The notes beneath the pieces were generated by a model that did no database searches, was not told the DNA's origin, and worked only from the letters and a program-made list of their open reading frames with translations. A stretch of 64,000 bases of DNA from Pseudomonadota bacterium (GTDB lineage Bacteria; Chloroflexota; UBA6077; JAJPGT01), in assembly GCA_021325655.1 (NCBI GenBank), contig JAJPGT010000020.1:124001-188000 (forward strand), written 5' to 3'. Made by a program: the position numbers and the translations under genes. Position 1 is the first letter of the stretch. The number at the start of each line of letters is the position of its first letter. This document shows, one piece after another, positions 8,079 to 16,567 of the stretch.

Positions 8079-9605
8079 CTACACGCCCTGGCGCACGAAC
8101 AGCATGAGCCGGAGCGAGGCATCGGGATACGTCTGCTCCCAGACCAGACGGTAGCTGGGCGAGTGAAGCGCGTCCACGCCCTCAGCCTGGAGCCAGGGGC
8201 CGCCACTAACGACCCAGAGGCGGTCGGAGCGAGTGGCAAACACCTCGCTGGCCTGGCCCAACGGCACCGCGCGGACCACACTCGGATCGCCAGCGCGGCG
8301 CAGGTAGTACCCAACCGGCCGCGCCAGAAAGTCGGGTACCGCCACCAGTTCGTCGCCGGCAAGCCGCTGCTCCCGCAGCATGCCCACCAGGGCGTGGTAC
8401 TGCTCGTGGGGTGTGGACCAGCTAGCGGCAACGGCCCACGCCTCGGCTACGCCGAGCAGCACCAACGCCAGCAGCGGCCCCGCCAGCCGCTGGACGCTCG
8501 CGCTGTCGGGAACCGCCCGCGCCATCACGATAATGAGCAGCAGCGCATCCACCAGAAACGTCTTGTCGACGTAGACCCGGGTGACCTGGCTGATCAGGAG
8601 CGCCAGCACAATTGGCAGCAGGAGGGTGCAGAGGAGGGCGCGCCGCGCCACCGGCCGGGCCCCGAGCCGACGCCAGCCGAGCAGCAGCAGAGCCAGCGCC
8701 GCGCCGAGCAGAGAGGGATGCTCGATGGCGAAGCGGGGCGACAGCAGCCCGTCGCGCAGCTCCGCTCCCCCCAGGAGATTGACCAGCGTGATGGCTGGCA
8801 GCCACAACGGTGGCGCGCCGCCGAGCCAGCCGCCAGAGCGCGAGACGCTACTCGTCTGCTGCAACGCCTCGGGCAGCCAGGGCAAGTAGACGAGCAGCAC
8901 CGCGCCACTGGCGACCAGCGCCGGGCGAACCCCGCGCCGGACCCAGAACGGGACCAATAGGTGGGCGAGCAGGAACAGCCCGGCCAGGTTGTGGGTGTAC
9001 AGCGCCGCGGCCGAAGCGAGCGCAAAGCTCGCCCACCAGCGCCGCCCGCCTTCCTCCAGGCCGCGGATCAGCACCCAGGTGGCGATCAGCTCCAGCAGCG
9101 CCAGCAGCGAGTACATCCGGCCTTCCTGGGAGAACAGCACCAGCGGAGCTGACACCGCGCACAGCCCGGCCGCGGCCAGCCCCGTCCGCCAGGAGCCGAG
9201 ACTCCGCGCGACCACGAACAGCGCCGGGATGCTCAGCACCCCGCACAGCCAGGGCAGTGCCCGCAAGCCTAGCTCGGTCCACGCCAGCGCCAGCGGGAGC
9301 CGCTCGAGCAGGTAGAACAGCGGTGGATGAACGTCGCCTGTCGCCAGCTCGGTGAGCATGCCGCCAAGCGGCTGGGAGACCACTAGGACCGTGTTCGCCT
9401 CATCCAGCCAGAGATCAGCGCTGTCCAGGCGATAGGCGCGCAGGAACGCTCCGCCGAGCACCATCACCAGCAGCGCGACACGCTGCCAGGTTTCGAGCCG
9501 CGCGGTCCGACCCAGCAGCCCGGCTGCAACGGCGCCCCGCGCCGCGTCGACCGTTCGCGGCAGCGTACTCGGCCGTGGGACGATGGTTGCCGCGATGCGC
9601 GCCAT
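8079..9605 (-). CDS. Membrane glycosyltransferase, GT39/ArnT-like (GT-C fold)
   Basis: A 508-residue protein with about ten membrane helices. The first extracytoplasmic loop has the GT-C signature DSADLWLDEANTVLVVSQP followed by GDVHPPLFYLLE, as in the polyprenyl-phosphate-sugar-dependent GT39/PMT/ArnT group. The acidic pair in the first loop (LWLDEA) is the usual catalytic position. A soluble C-terminal segment of about 100 residues ends with SPSYRLVWEQTYPDASLRLM. Its ATG directly follows the TAG of the upstream gene, so the two are co-translated. It probably moves a sugar from a lipid carrier to an extracytoplasmic acceptor; the substrate is unknown. Confidence 0.78.
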   Translation of the reverse strand: MARIAATIVPRPSTLPRTVDAARGAVAAGLLGRTARLETWQRVALLVMVLGGAFLRAYRLDSADLWLDEANTVLVVSQPLGGMLTELATGDVHPPLFYLLERLPLALAWTELGLRALPWLCGVLSIPALFVVARSLGSWRTGLAAAGLCAVSAPLVLFSQEGRMYSLLALLELIATWVLIRGLEEGGRRWWASFALASAAALYTHNLAGLFLLAHLLVPFWVRRGVRPALVASGAVLLVYLPWLPEALQQTSSVSRSGGWLGGAPPLWLPAITLVNLLGGAELRDGLLSPRFAIEHPSLLGAALALLLLGWRRLGARPVARRALLCTLLLPIVLALLISQVTRVYVDKTFLVDALLLIIVMARAVPDSASVQRLAGPLLALVLLGVAEAWAVAASWSTPHEQYHALVGMLREQRLAGDELVAVPDFLARPVGYYLRRAGDPSVVRAVPLGQASEVFATRSDRLWVVSGGPWLQAEGVDALHSPSYRLVWEQTYPDASLRLMLFVRQGV

Positions 9606-10859
9606 CTACGTGCTCCCGATCCGCGCCCCCGGATGAACCCGCGGCCAGTCGATCCAGGCGAGCGCAGCCAGGAGCGTGGCGATCAGCGAGAGCGCCGTCC
9701 GCGAGACGACGATGAACGTATAGACGGGCGCGACGAGGTCTGGAGCCCCGGCCGGCGGGGCGTACTGGAGGAACACCAGGCCGGTGTACCCGACCGCGAG
9801 CAGCGGCCCGGCCCGGACCGGGAATGCGATCAGCACGAGTGGCAGGATCCACTGGACGAACTGCGGGCTGAACCCCTTCGACCATAGCAGCAGCAGCCCG
9901 ACGCTGAACAGGGTGAGCAGCACCGCCGCTCGCTCATCCACTGGCCGCCAGCGCGCCCTAGCCACCAAAACGAACGCCGCGGCGAAGCCAAGACCGATGA
10001 CCAGCCACGGCAGATGCGCGGCAGACTCGGGCAGCCCAGCCAGCGTTACCCCCCGCTCAGCCGGCGCCGGTAGCTTGCCGTAGGCGCAGCAGCCCTCGAC
10101 CAGCGCCCAGACCGACTCCCAGGGCGGCCGCCGAGCAGAGACCTCGAGGCTGCTGACTAGCGCCCGCGGGCTCACCAGCATAAGCAGCAGCAGGACGGCG
10201 CCGATCGCCAGTGCAAAGCTTTTCACCCAGCGTGTACGACCCTCGGCCGGCAGCAGCGCCAGCGCTGCTGGCAGCAGCACTCCGGGGTACACCTTGGTGA
10301 GCACGCCGGCGGCAGCGAGCAGGCCCGAGGCGTCCGCCCGGCGCAGCAGGAGCAGCGCCAGGCCGCCAAGCAGGAAGGTGTCTGCCAGCGGCTCGATCAT
10401 CCCCTGGAGTGCGAAGCGGACCGGTGGTAGCAGGACGGCGTAGATAAGCCCGCTCTTGAACGCCTGGGCAGGTCCGTACAGCCGCCCGAGGAGCAGGTAC
10501 ACCAGGATCAGATTGGCGTAGGACGCCAGGAGGTTTACGCCCAGCAGGAGCGCAGCGAACAACGGCTGCGGATTAGCCGGCCAGAGCGCCTGCGCCAGGC
10601 GCAGCAGCCCAACCACCAGCCAAGGGAAGACGGGCGGGTACTCCACCCAGAAGTGCATGTAGGGCAAGCGGCCCTTCAGCGCCTCCGCGGCCAAGGCGTA
10701 ATAGAACGGGATGTCGCCGCTGTCCTGCCTGGCGTTCAGGAGCAGCGCGAAGGCGACCAGCAGCGTCCGGGCGCCAAGCACGACCGCCACGGGCACGACA
10801 CGCGCCCTCCAGACAGGGGCGCGCGGGCGGATCGGGAGCGCCGGGGCGGTGAGGGGCAT
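9606..10859 (-). CDS. GT87-like polyprenol-phosphate-sugar-dependent mannosyltransferase family protein
   Basis: A 417-residue polytopic membrane protein. Two ATG codons lie six bases apart. The second (10859) is chosen because GAGGAAGG sits at the right distance for it. After the first helix comes DSGDIPFYYALAAEALKGRL and then VEYPPVFPWLVV, the arrangement of DUF2029/GT87 transferases, in which an acidic loop residue is catalytic. The C-terminal half has several helices and FSPQFVQWILPL, a motif also seen in archaeal and bacterial GT87 proteins. It runs into the GT39-like gene with no gap. The sugar is probably mannose or glucose, from the family rather than from the sequence. Confidence 0.72.
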   Translation of the reverse strand: MPLTAPALPIRPRAPVWRARVVPVAVVLGARTLLVAFALLLNARQDSGDIPFYYALAAEALKGRLPYMHFWVEYPPVFPWLVVGLLRLAQALWPANPQPLFAALLLGVNLLASYANLILVYLLLGRLYGPAQAFKSGLIYAVLLPPVRFALQGMIEPLADTFLLGGLALLLLRRADASGLLAAAGVLTKVYPGVLLPAALALLPAEGRTRWVKSFALAIGAVLLLLMLVSPRALVSSLEVSARRPPWESVWALVEGCCAYGKLPAPAERGVTLAGLPESAAHLPWLVIGLGFAAAFVLVARARWRPVDERAAVLLTLFSVGLLLLWSKGFSPQFVQWILPLVLIAFPVRAGPLLAVGYTGLVFLQYAPPAGAPDLVAPVYTFIVVSRTALSLIATLLAALAWIDWPRVHPGARIGST

Positions 10860-11161
10860 GTGCATCCTTCCTCGAGGCGACGGAGCGGCCGTGCCGCTGC
10901 GACGCGAAGACACCGGGGCTGGGACGGGCTGAGCGGGCGCCGCGCTCCTCGATCGTCCGGGCGCGGCAGCCAGGCGGAGTGTACCGAGCCGTGGAGATGA
11001 ATCCCATCCCCAACGGGCAGCATTTCCCTGGCACAGATGGGCCGAATGGCCCTTCCCATCCGGGCATCCGCCGGGTACCGTACCGCCATGCTGCACGGTC
11101 GCCCAGGGAGCACTGCCGCGGTGCTCCACCCTAGCCCCGGTCCCGCTCCCGGAGCGCGCTG
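10860..11161. other. Divergent intergenic region
   Basis: This 302-base gap separates two divergently transcribed membrane glycosyltransferase genes, so promoters for both should lie here. I see no convincing -35/-10 pair, open frame or RNA signature. The only usable signals are the ribosome-binding sites at each edge: GAGGAAGG before the minus-strand gene and CCGGAG before the plus-strand gene. Confidence 0.5.
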
Positions 11162-12556
11162 ATGCTGCCGCTCGCCTGGGTCCTGGTTGGAGTGGCGGCG
11201 GCACTCAACGGGGGCGCGTACTGGACCGCGGGAGTCGTCCTGATCGCGCTCGCCACCGGCGCGGTGTACTGGCCGACCGGCCGGGGGCGCCCCGACCCCG
11301 CTCGGGGCGAGCTGGCGCTCTGGAGCGCCACACTCTTTGCCGCGCTCTTCAGCCCACTGGCCACGCTCGTCCTGCGCGCGCCGCTGCACCTGGCCGCTGC
11401 CTGGGCGGAGCGCTGGATCTTCGCCGCGCAGGTCGCGCTGGTGGCCGGCGTCATCGCCTACGCCCGGCCAGTCCGCCTCGCGCTGCCCCCACGGGCACGA
11501 CGGGCGCACTTCCTGGCCACGGTCGCCGCCGGAGCGCTGAGCGCGCTGCTGGCGATTCGCAGCGCCCCGGACCCAGGGATCGACGTGTTCTACTTTCTGA
11601 ACGAGGGGGCGCGCGGGCTGCTCGGTGGCCAGAACCCCTACGCCATGCAGTTCACCCCGCTGCCCGCGTCCCTCAGCCCGGGCTACCAGGATCCCGCGTA
11701 CCACTTCGACGTCTACGGCTACCTGCCCGGGATGTTACTCCTGTCGCTCCCCACCGTGCCGCTGGGCGACGTGCGCTGGCTAATGTGGCTGAGCGCGCTG
11801 CTGGCGGTGCTGCTGCTGCGGTCGCTCGGTGCGCGCCAGGGGCTGTCCGAGGAGGCCGCGGAGCTGCTCGCCATCGCTGCGTTGGCCTACCCCGGCCTGC
11901 TCTGGGTGCTGCAGCACGCCTGGGTCGAGCCGGTGCTGGTGGCGCTCTGGCTCGGCACCCTCCGCCTGGCCCTGGCCCGGAACGCCAGCGCGCCCGCGGC
12001 GCTGCTGGCCGGACTCGCACTGAGCATCAAGCAGTTCAACCCGCCGCTGCTCATCCCGCTCGCCGCGGGCCTTGGCCGCCGCGGCCTACTGGCCAGCCTG
12101 GCCGTACCGGCCACGCTATGCCTGCTGTTTCTGGCCTGGTCGCCACGCGATTTCCTGTGGGACACGCTCGGGTACCACCTGCAGATCCCGCCCCGGCCGG
12201 ACGCGCTGTCGCTGGTCGGTCTGGCCCTGGACCGCTTCGGGGCCGCGCCACCAGGCTGGATCAGCCTGGCGGCACCGGCGGCCGTGCTGGTGCACGCGGG
12301 ACGAGTGGCGGCGCGCCAACGGGGCGATATCGCCATCGCCCTCCGGCTCACCGCGGGCTTCTACCTGGTGCTGTTCCTGTTCAACCGGGCGGCGTTCGCG
12401 AATTACTACTTCCTCTGCGCGATGCTCCTGCTCGCCGCCACCGGGGCAAGCCTGGCCCCGCGCCCGGCGCCAGTGGCGGAGCCAGCCGCACCAGCACCGG
12501 AGCCCCGGCCGCTCAGCCTGCTCGCCGCCGAGCCTACGAGAGCCAGTAGCCGCTAG
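11162..12556 (+). CDS. Polytopic membrane protein, GT87-like
   Basis: A 464-residue protein with about eleven membrane helices. The loop after the first helices reads APDPGIDVFYFLNEGARGLL then GQNPYAMQF, the pattern of GT-C transferases that use polyprenyl-phosphate sugars (an acidic residue after a helix, then a substrate loop with NPY). The conserved block LSIKQFNPPLLIPLAAGLGR is typical of the DUF2029/GT87 group. The C-terminal tail (about 40 residues) is Pro/Ala-rich. It converges with the next gene and overlaps it by 23 bases. Its role is inferred as cell-envelope glycan assembly. Confidence 0.7.
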   Translation: MLPLAWVLVGVAAALNGGAYWTAGVVLIALATGAVYWPTGRGRPDPARGELALWSATLFAALFSPLATLVLRAPLHLAAAWAERWIFAAQVALVAGVIAYARPVRLALPPRARRAHFLATVAAGALSALLAIRSAPDPGIDVFYFLNEGARGLLGGQNPYAMQFTPLPASLSPGYQDPAYHFDVYGYLPGMLLLSLPTVPLGDVRWLMWLSALLAVLLLRSLGARQGLSEEAAELLAIAALAYPGLLWVLQHAWVEPVLVALWLGTLRLALARNASAPAALLAGLALSIKQFNPPLLIPLAAGLGRRGLLASLAVPATLCLLFLAWSPRDFLWDTLGYHLQIPPRPDALSLVGLALDRFGAAPPGWISLAAPAAVLVHAGRVAARQRGDIAIALRLTAGFYLVLFLFNRAAFANYYFLCAMLLLAATGASLAPRPAPVAEPAAPAPEPRPLSLLAAEPTRASSR

Positions 12557-13739
12557 CAAACACCGCCATGAACTCCAGCGACACGAGCAGCGCCGCCGGC
12601 ACGTACACCAGCCGGAACCGCCGAGAACGCCCCACCAGGGCCAGGACCAGGAACGCCGGAAACAGCTCCAGCACGTGGCGGGGCAGGTCCACCAGGTCGC
12701 CGTTGGAGAGCATCACCACCAGGAGCAGCGTGGCAAACAGGGCCAGGCTGAGCCGCAGCCGCCGCCAGGCCGCGCCGGCTAGCAGGAGAGACGCCGCCAG
12801 GAAGATCAGGATGAATGGCGAGTGCTCCGGTACGCTGAGGCTAGGGGGCGCGGAGACATATTCGACGAGCTTGGTCCAGGGCAGCGTCTGCTCAACTCCC
12901 CAGGCGCTGTACCCATGCAGGAATGCCAGCGGATCGCCGGTGGCCACCAGCAGGATCGCGGTCCAGACGACAAAGCCCGCTGGCGTTAGCGCCAGGGCGA
13001 GCGCATCCGGGCGCAGCCTGGGGAGTCTGAGCTGGTGAGCGGCCAGGTACTCCAGCGCCAGCGGCAGGGCGATCACCACCCCGTAGGGCCGGGCCAGCGC
13101 TGCCAGGCCACCGAGCAGCCCGGCCAGCCACCACTGGTGCTGGCGGGCGTGGTAGAACGCGGCGACGCACAGCGCCAGAAACAGCGACTCCGCGTAGACG
13201 GCGGAGAGATACAGGCTGGTGGGGAACACGAGCAGAAACAACGGGACGCGTTGGGCGACGGCTTCGGGAACGTCCAGGCGCGCGAGCCGGATCAGGTAGA
13301 CCAGCGCGGCGAGCAGCGCCGCGTTCGAGACGACGAGCCCGGCGATGAGCAGGCCATCGTCGTCCACCCGGCCGAGCAGCAGGCCTACCAGGCGCATCAG
13401 CAGCGGATACAGGGGGGAGAACGCAACGTTGCTCTGCGCACCCGGCTGCAAGTGATACCCGTGGCTGGCGACGGACAGGTACCAGCCGGCATCCCAGCGG
13501 GCCCAGACGTTGACCCAGGGCAGCGAGGCGAGATCACCCTGGCCGCCGTTGAGCGCCGCGGGCCGGGGGAGAAGCCGGAGCGCCGCCAGGCCGGCAAGTG
13601 CCAGCAGGAGCCGGGTCAGCAGGAACGGACCGAGCACCGAGGACAGCAGCCAGGCGGGGACCCGCTGCCGAGCAAGGCTGGCCAGCCACGCTCGCAGCGC
13701 CCCGGGCACGCGCCCGGCGGGCGCGACAGCATCGTTCAC
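12534..13739 (-). CDS. PIG-V-like mannosyltransferase family membrane protein
   Basis: A 401-residue multi-spanning protein starting at GTG. The first extracytoplasmic loop contains VNVWARWDAGWYLSVASHGY, the hallmark of the PIG-V/mannosyltransferase 2 family (RWD near the first helix), and then AFSPLYPLLMRL. In eukaryotes the family adds the second mannose of GPI anchors; bacterial members are presumed polyprenyl-phosphate-mannose-dependent transferases of the envelope. The helices at residues 140-260 contain YLSAVYAESLFLALCVAAFY, another family block. The gene is divergent from the next membrane-protein gene across a 166-base gap. Confidence 0.8.
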   Translation of the reverse strand: MNDAVAPAGRVPGALRAWLASLARQRVPAWLLSSVLGPFLLTRLLLALAGLAALRLLPRPAALNGGQGDLASLPWVNVWARWDAGWYLSVASHGYHLQPGAQSNVAFSPLYPLLMRLVGLLLGRVDDDGLLIAGLVVSNAALLAALVYLIRLARLDVPEAVAQRVPLFLLVFPTSLYLSAVYAESLFLALCVAAFYHARQHQWWLAGLLGGLAALARPYGVVIALPLALEYLAAHQLRLPRLRPDALALALTPAGFVVWTAILLVATGDPLAFLHGYSAWGVEQTLPWTKLVEYVSAPPSLSVPEHSPFILIFLAASLLLAGAAWRRLRLSLALFATLLLVVMLSNGDLVDLPRHVLELFPAFLVLALVGRSRRFRLVYVPAALLVSLEFMAVFASGYWLS

Positions 13740-13905
13740 GGCACCATCATCGCCTCATTCGTACCCAGGGCAGCAAGCCACTCCCCTGGCAGCCCTTCCA
13801 GGGAGTATCTTTGCCCGCGGACGGCGTTGCTTGAGGCCCTCGGGGCATAGAGTCGAGCGCCAGCGCGCCGAACACCTTCACCGGTCATTTCGCAGGGAGC
13901 GTGGC

Positions 13906-15468
13906 GTGGTCCTCCAGCTCGAACAGCGTGCTCGCCCCTTGCCCACTCAATGCAAGGACGTTCCGCCCGCTCCGACGTCCTCTGCCCCGGCCTGGATCTG
14001 GGCGCTGGCAGTGATGCAGCTCCCGTTCATGTTCGTGGCGAGCGCGCCGATCGTCCTGGCCGACGTCTGGTGGTCGCTCAAGCTCGGCGAGCTGATCCTG
14101 CGCTCGGGCTCGATCGCCCAGACCGGAGCGCTCACCTACACCCCGCTCGCCGATGAGCAGATCAACGCGCAGTGGCTTGCGCAGCTTGTGTACTTCCTGT
14201 CGTACCGGATGGGTGGGCTGGAGGCGGTCGTCACCCTCACCGCGCTCTGCGCCGGGCTCACCTTCGGACTCGTCTTCGTCGCCGGCCGCGTGCTCGGCGC
14301 GCCGCCAGCGCTGGCGGCGCTGGCGGCCCTCGCCGGCTTCGTCGCCGCGTCGACCAACCTGGCGCCCCGGCCGCAAACCTTCGCCTACCCGCTGGCGGCG
14401 CTCGCGCTCGTGCTGCTGCTCCAGGCGCGGCGCCGGCCCGTGGCGCTGCTGGGCCTGCCGGCGCTCGTGGCATTCTGGACCAACCTCCACGGCTCGTTCC
14501 CGCTGAGCGTGTTGCTCGTGGCCGTGTTCTTCGCCGGCGCGGCGGTGGAGCGCCTTCCCGCCTGGCGCACTGGCGCCGCGCCGCTGTTCGATCGCCACGT
14601 GCTCCGGCTCGCCGCCACGCTGGCCGCCACAGTTGCGGCGATCGGCGCCAACCCCTACGGCTTCGGCGTGCTGCGCTACGTTCAGATGCTGTCGAGCAAC
14701 CCGATTATCCGCCAGTACGTCACGGAATGGGCGCCGACGACGATCGGGGACCTGACCGGGGCACTGTTCTTCGGCTCACTGCTGGCGTTCGTTGGCGTGG
14801 CCTATCTCTCGTCGCGCCGGATGACGCCCACCGAGGCGCTCCTCGTCTTCACCTTCGGTGCACTCGGGATCCAGTCGGTCCGCGCCGTCGCCTGGTGGGG
14901 CATCATGATGGCGCCGATCCTCGCTCGGCTGGCGGCGGGCCTCACGCTCCCCGCGGGGCTGCTCGCCCGAATCCGGGCCGCCAACCGGCCGGTGGGTGGC
15001 TCGCGCCGGCTGCTTAATCTGCTCGTCGCGGTGCTCTGGCTGCTCGCCCTGGTTGCCTCTCTGCCCTGGCTGAAGACCGCCACGCCCTTGCTGGCGGCGA
15101 GCAAGCGCACAGTGTATGGCGAGGAGACGCCGCTTCGCCTGGCGGCATTCCTAGCACAGACGCCCCAGGGCAGCCGCATGTTCAACTACCAGGGCTGGGG
15201 CGGCTACCTGGAGTGGGCGCTCGGGCCGGACCAGCGCACCTTCGTCGATGGCCGCATCGAGGTCCACCCCCCCGAGGTGTACCTGGATTATCTGCGCGCC
15301 TCGGCGGCGAGCGCGGACTGGGAAGCGATCCTTGAACGCTACGGAGTGGATCACCTGGTGCTCAGCCGTGCCTACCAGCCCGAGCTGATCGCCGCCGCCC
15401 GGGCCAGCCCCCACTGGCGCGCGAGCTACGAAGACGAGCTGTCGGTGGTACTCGTCCAGGCTGGCTGA
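13906..15468 (+). CDS. Polytopic membrane protein, paralogue of 35945-37456, function unknown
   Basis: A 520-residue protein. GTG at 13906 is taken as the start because AGGGAG lies six bases upstream and the first helix begins about 40 residues later; the open frame upstream has no start with a good ribosome-binding site. It has around eleven helices. The first loop reads DVWWSLKLGELILRSGSIAQ and INAQWLAQLVYFLSYRMGG, and the soluble tail has WGGYLEWALGPDQRTFVDGR. The same blocks occur in the protein at 35945-37456, so the two are paralogues. The topology resembles GT-C glycosyltransferases, but no catalytic residue can be assigned with certainty. Confidence 0.75.
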   Translation: MVLQLEQRARPLPTQCKDVPPAPTSSAPAWIWALAVMQLPFMFVASAPIVLADVWWSLKLGELILRSGSIAQTGALTYTPLADEQINAQWLAQLVYFLSYRMGGLEAVVTLTALCAGLTFGLVFVAGRVLGAPPALAALAALAGFVAASTNLAPRPQTFAYPLAALALVLLLQARRRPVALLGLPALVAFWTNLHGSFPLSVLLVAVFFAGAAVERLPAWRTGAAPLFDRHVLRLAATLAATVAAIGANPYGFGVLRYVQMLSSNPIIRQYVTEWAPTTIGDLTGALFFGSLLAFVGVAYLSSRRMTPTEALLVFTFGALGIQSVRAVAWWGIMMAPILARLAAGLTLPAGLLARIRAANRPVGGSRRLLNLLVAVLWLLALVASLPWLKTATPLLAASKRTVYGEETPLRLAAFLAQTPQGSRMFNYQGWGGYLEWALGPDQRTFVDGRIEVHPPEVYLDYLRASAASADWEAILERYGVDHLVLSRAYQPELIAAARASPHWRASYEDELSVVLVQAG

Positions 15469-15478
15469 GCCGCGGGCG

Positions 15479-16567
15479 TCAGAGCTGAGCCAGCGCTGCC
15501 AGCAGCGCCTCGGAGTCGCGCGGGCGGCCGACGGTGATGCGGATGCTGCTGGCCAGGCGCGGATCGCGGTAGGCGCGGACCAGCACCCCTCGCGCCGCCA
15601 GGCTCGCCCGCACCTCCGCCGCCGCGCGCCCTTCGACGTCGCACAGGACGAAGTTTGCCGCCGACGGGTATGGCCGCAGGGAGGGAATCTCTTCGAGCGC
15701 GGAGATCAGCCGCTCGCGCTCGTCAACGATCTTCTGCACGTTCGCCAGCAACCAGTCTCGGTCCTCGAGCGAGACCCGGATGGCGATCTCCGCGGCGACG
15801 TTCAGGTTGAACGGTGGCTTCAGCTTCCAGAGATGGCGGATGACGCGCAGCGGGAAGACGCCGTAGCCGGCCCGCAGCCCGGCCAGCCCGGCCCACTTGC
15901 TGAAGGTACGCAGAACGACAAGGTTCTCACGGTCGGGCACCTGGCCGGCCAGGGAGCGGCCGGCGAACTCCGCGTAGGCTTCATCGAGCACCACCAGTCG
16001 CCCCGTGCCGAGTAGTGCCTCGACTGCCTCCAGAGCGACCTGGTTACCGGTCGGGTTGTTCGGAGCGGCGACGAAGATCAGCCGGGTGCGCGGGCTCACC
16101 GCCGCCAGCGCCGCCTCGATGGGGAGGTCGAACCGCTGGTCGCGCTCGACTTCCACCGTGCGCGCGGCGAAGTGCTGCGCGCCCAGCGCGTACATCCCGA
16201 AGGTGGGAGGGAAGCTCAGCATCTCGTCGCCAGGGTCGAGATATGCCCGCATCAGCAGGTCGATCAGCTCGTCGGCCCCGTTGCCAAACAGCAGGTGCTC
16301 CTCGCCTACCCCGACATACTCGGCAGTCGCCGCCCGCACCTCCTCCTGCAGCGGGTCGGGATACTCCTGGTAACAGCCCCGGCTGAGCGCCTCGGCCAGG
16401 CGCGGCGAGGGGCCGTACAGATTCTCGTTGGTGTCCAGCTTGACGATCTGCTCTGGCGGCAGGCCGGAGCGCCGCGCCGCCCGCGCTCGGCTCTCCGGCG
16501 AGTCATACTCGGCGATCACCTGGACGGCCGGGCGGGGATCGAGCGGGCCGCGAGCTGGCTCAGGCAC
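15479..16567 (-). CDS. hisC: Histidinol-phosphate aminotransferase
   Basis: A 362-residue PLP-dependent class I/II aminotransferase that converts imidazole-acetol phosphate to histidinol phosphate. The GTG start at 16567 overlaps the end of hisD by eight bases and has GGAGG upstream. Family motifs are in order: KLDTNENLYGPSP near the N-terminus, FGNGADELIDLLMRAYLDPG, FVAAPNNPTGNQV, VLDEAYAEF, and the Schiff-base lysine block RTFSKWAGLAGLRAGYGV. The NENLYGPS block and the placement after hisD favour HisC over a tyrosine or aspartate aminotransferase. It is the last gene of the histidine block and converges with the membrane-protein gene 10 bases away. Confidence 0.94.
   Translation of the reverse strand: MPEPARGPLDPRPAVQVIAEYDSPESRARAARRSGLPPEQIVKLDTNENLYGPSPRLAEALSRGCYQEYPDPLQEEVRAATAEYVGVGEEHLLFGNGADELIDLLMRAYLDPGDEMLSFPPTFGMYALGAQHFAARTVEVERDQRFDLPIEAALAAVSPRTRLIFVAAPNNPTGNQVALEAVEALLGTGRLVVLDEAYAEFAGRSLAGQVPDRENLVVLRTFSKWAGLAGLRAGYGVFPLRVIRHLWKLKPPFNLNVAAEIAIRVSLEDRDWLLANVQKIVDERERLISALEEIPSLRPYPSAANFVLCDVEGRAAAEVRASLAARGVLVRAYRDPRLASSIRITVGRPRDSEALLAALAQL

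Noticed and set aside
13828..13852. Promoter TTGCTT/TAGAGT upstream of 13906
   Set aside because: The spacer is about 15 bases, shorter than the usual 16-18, so it was not annotated.
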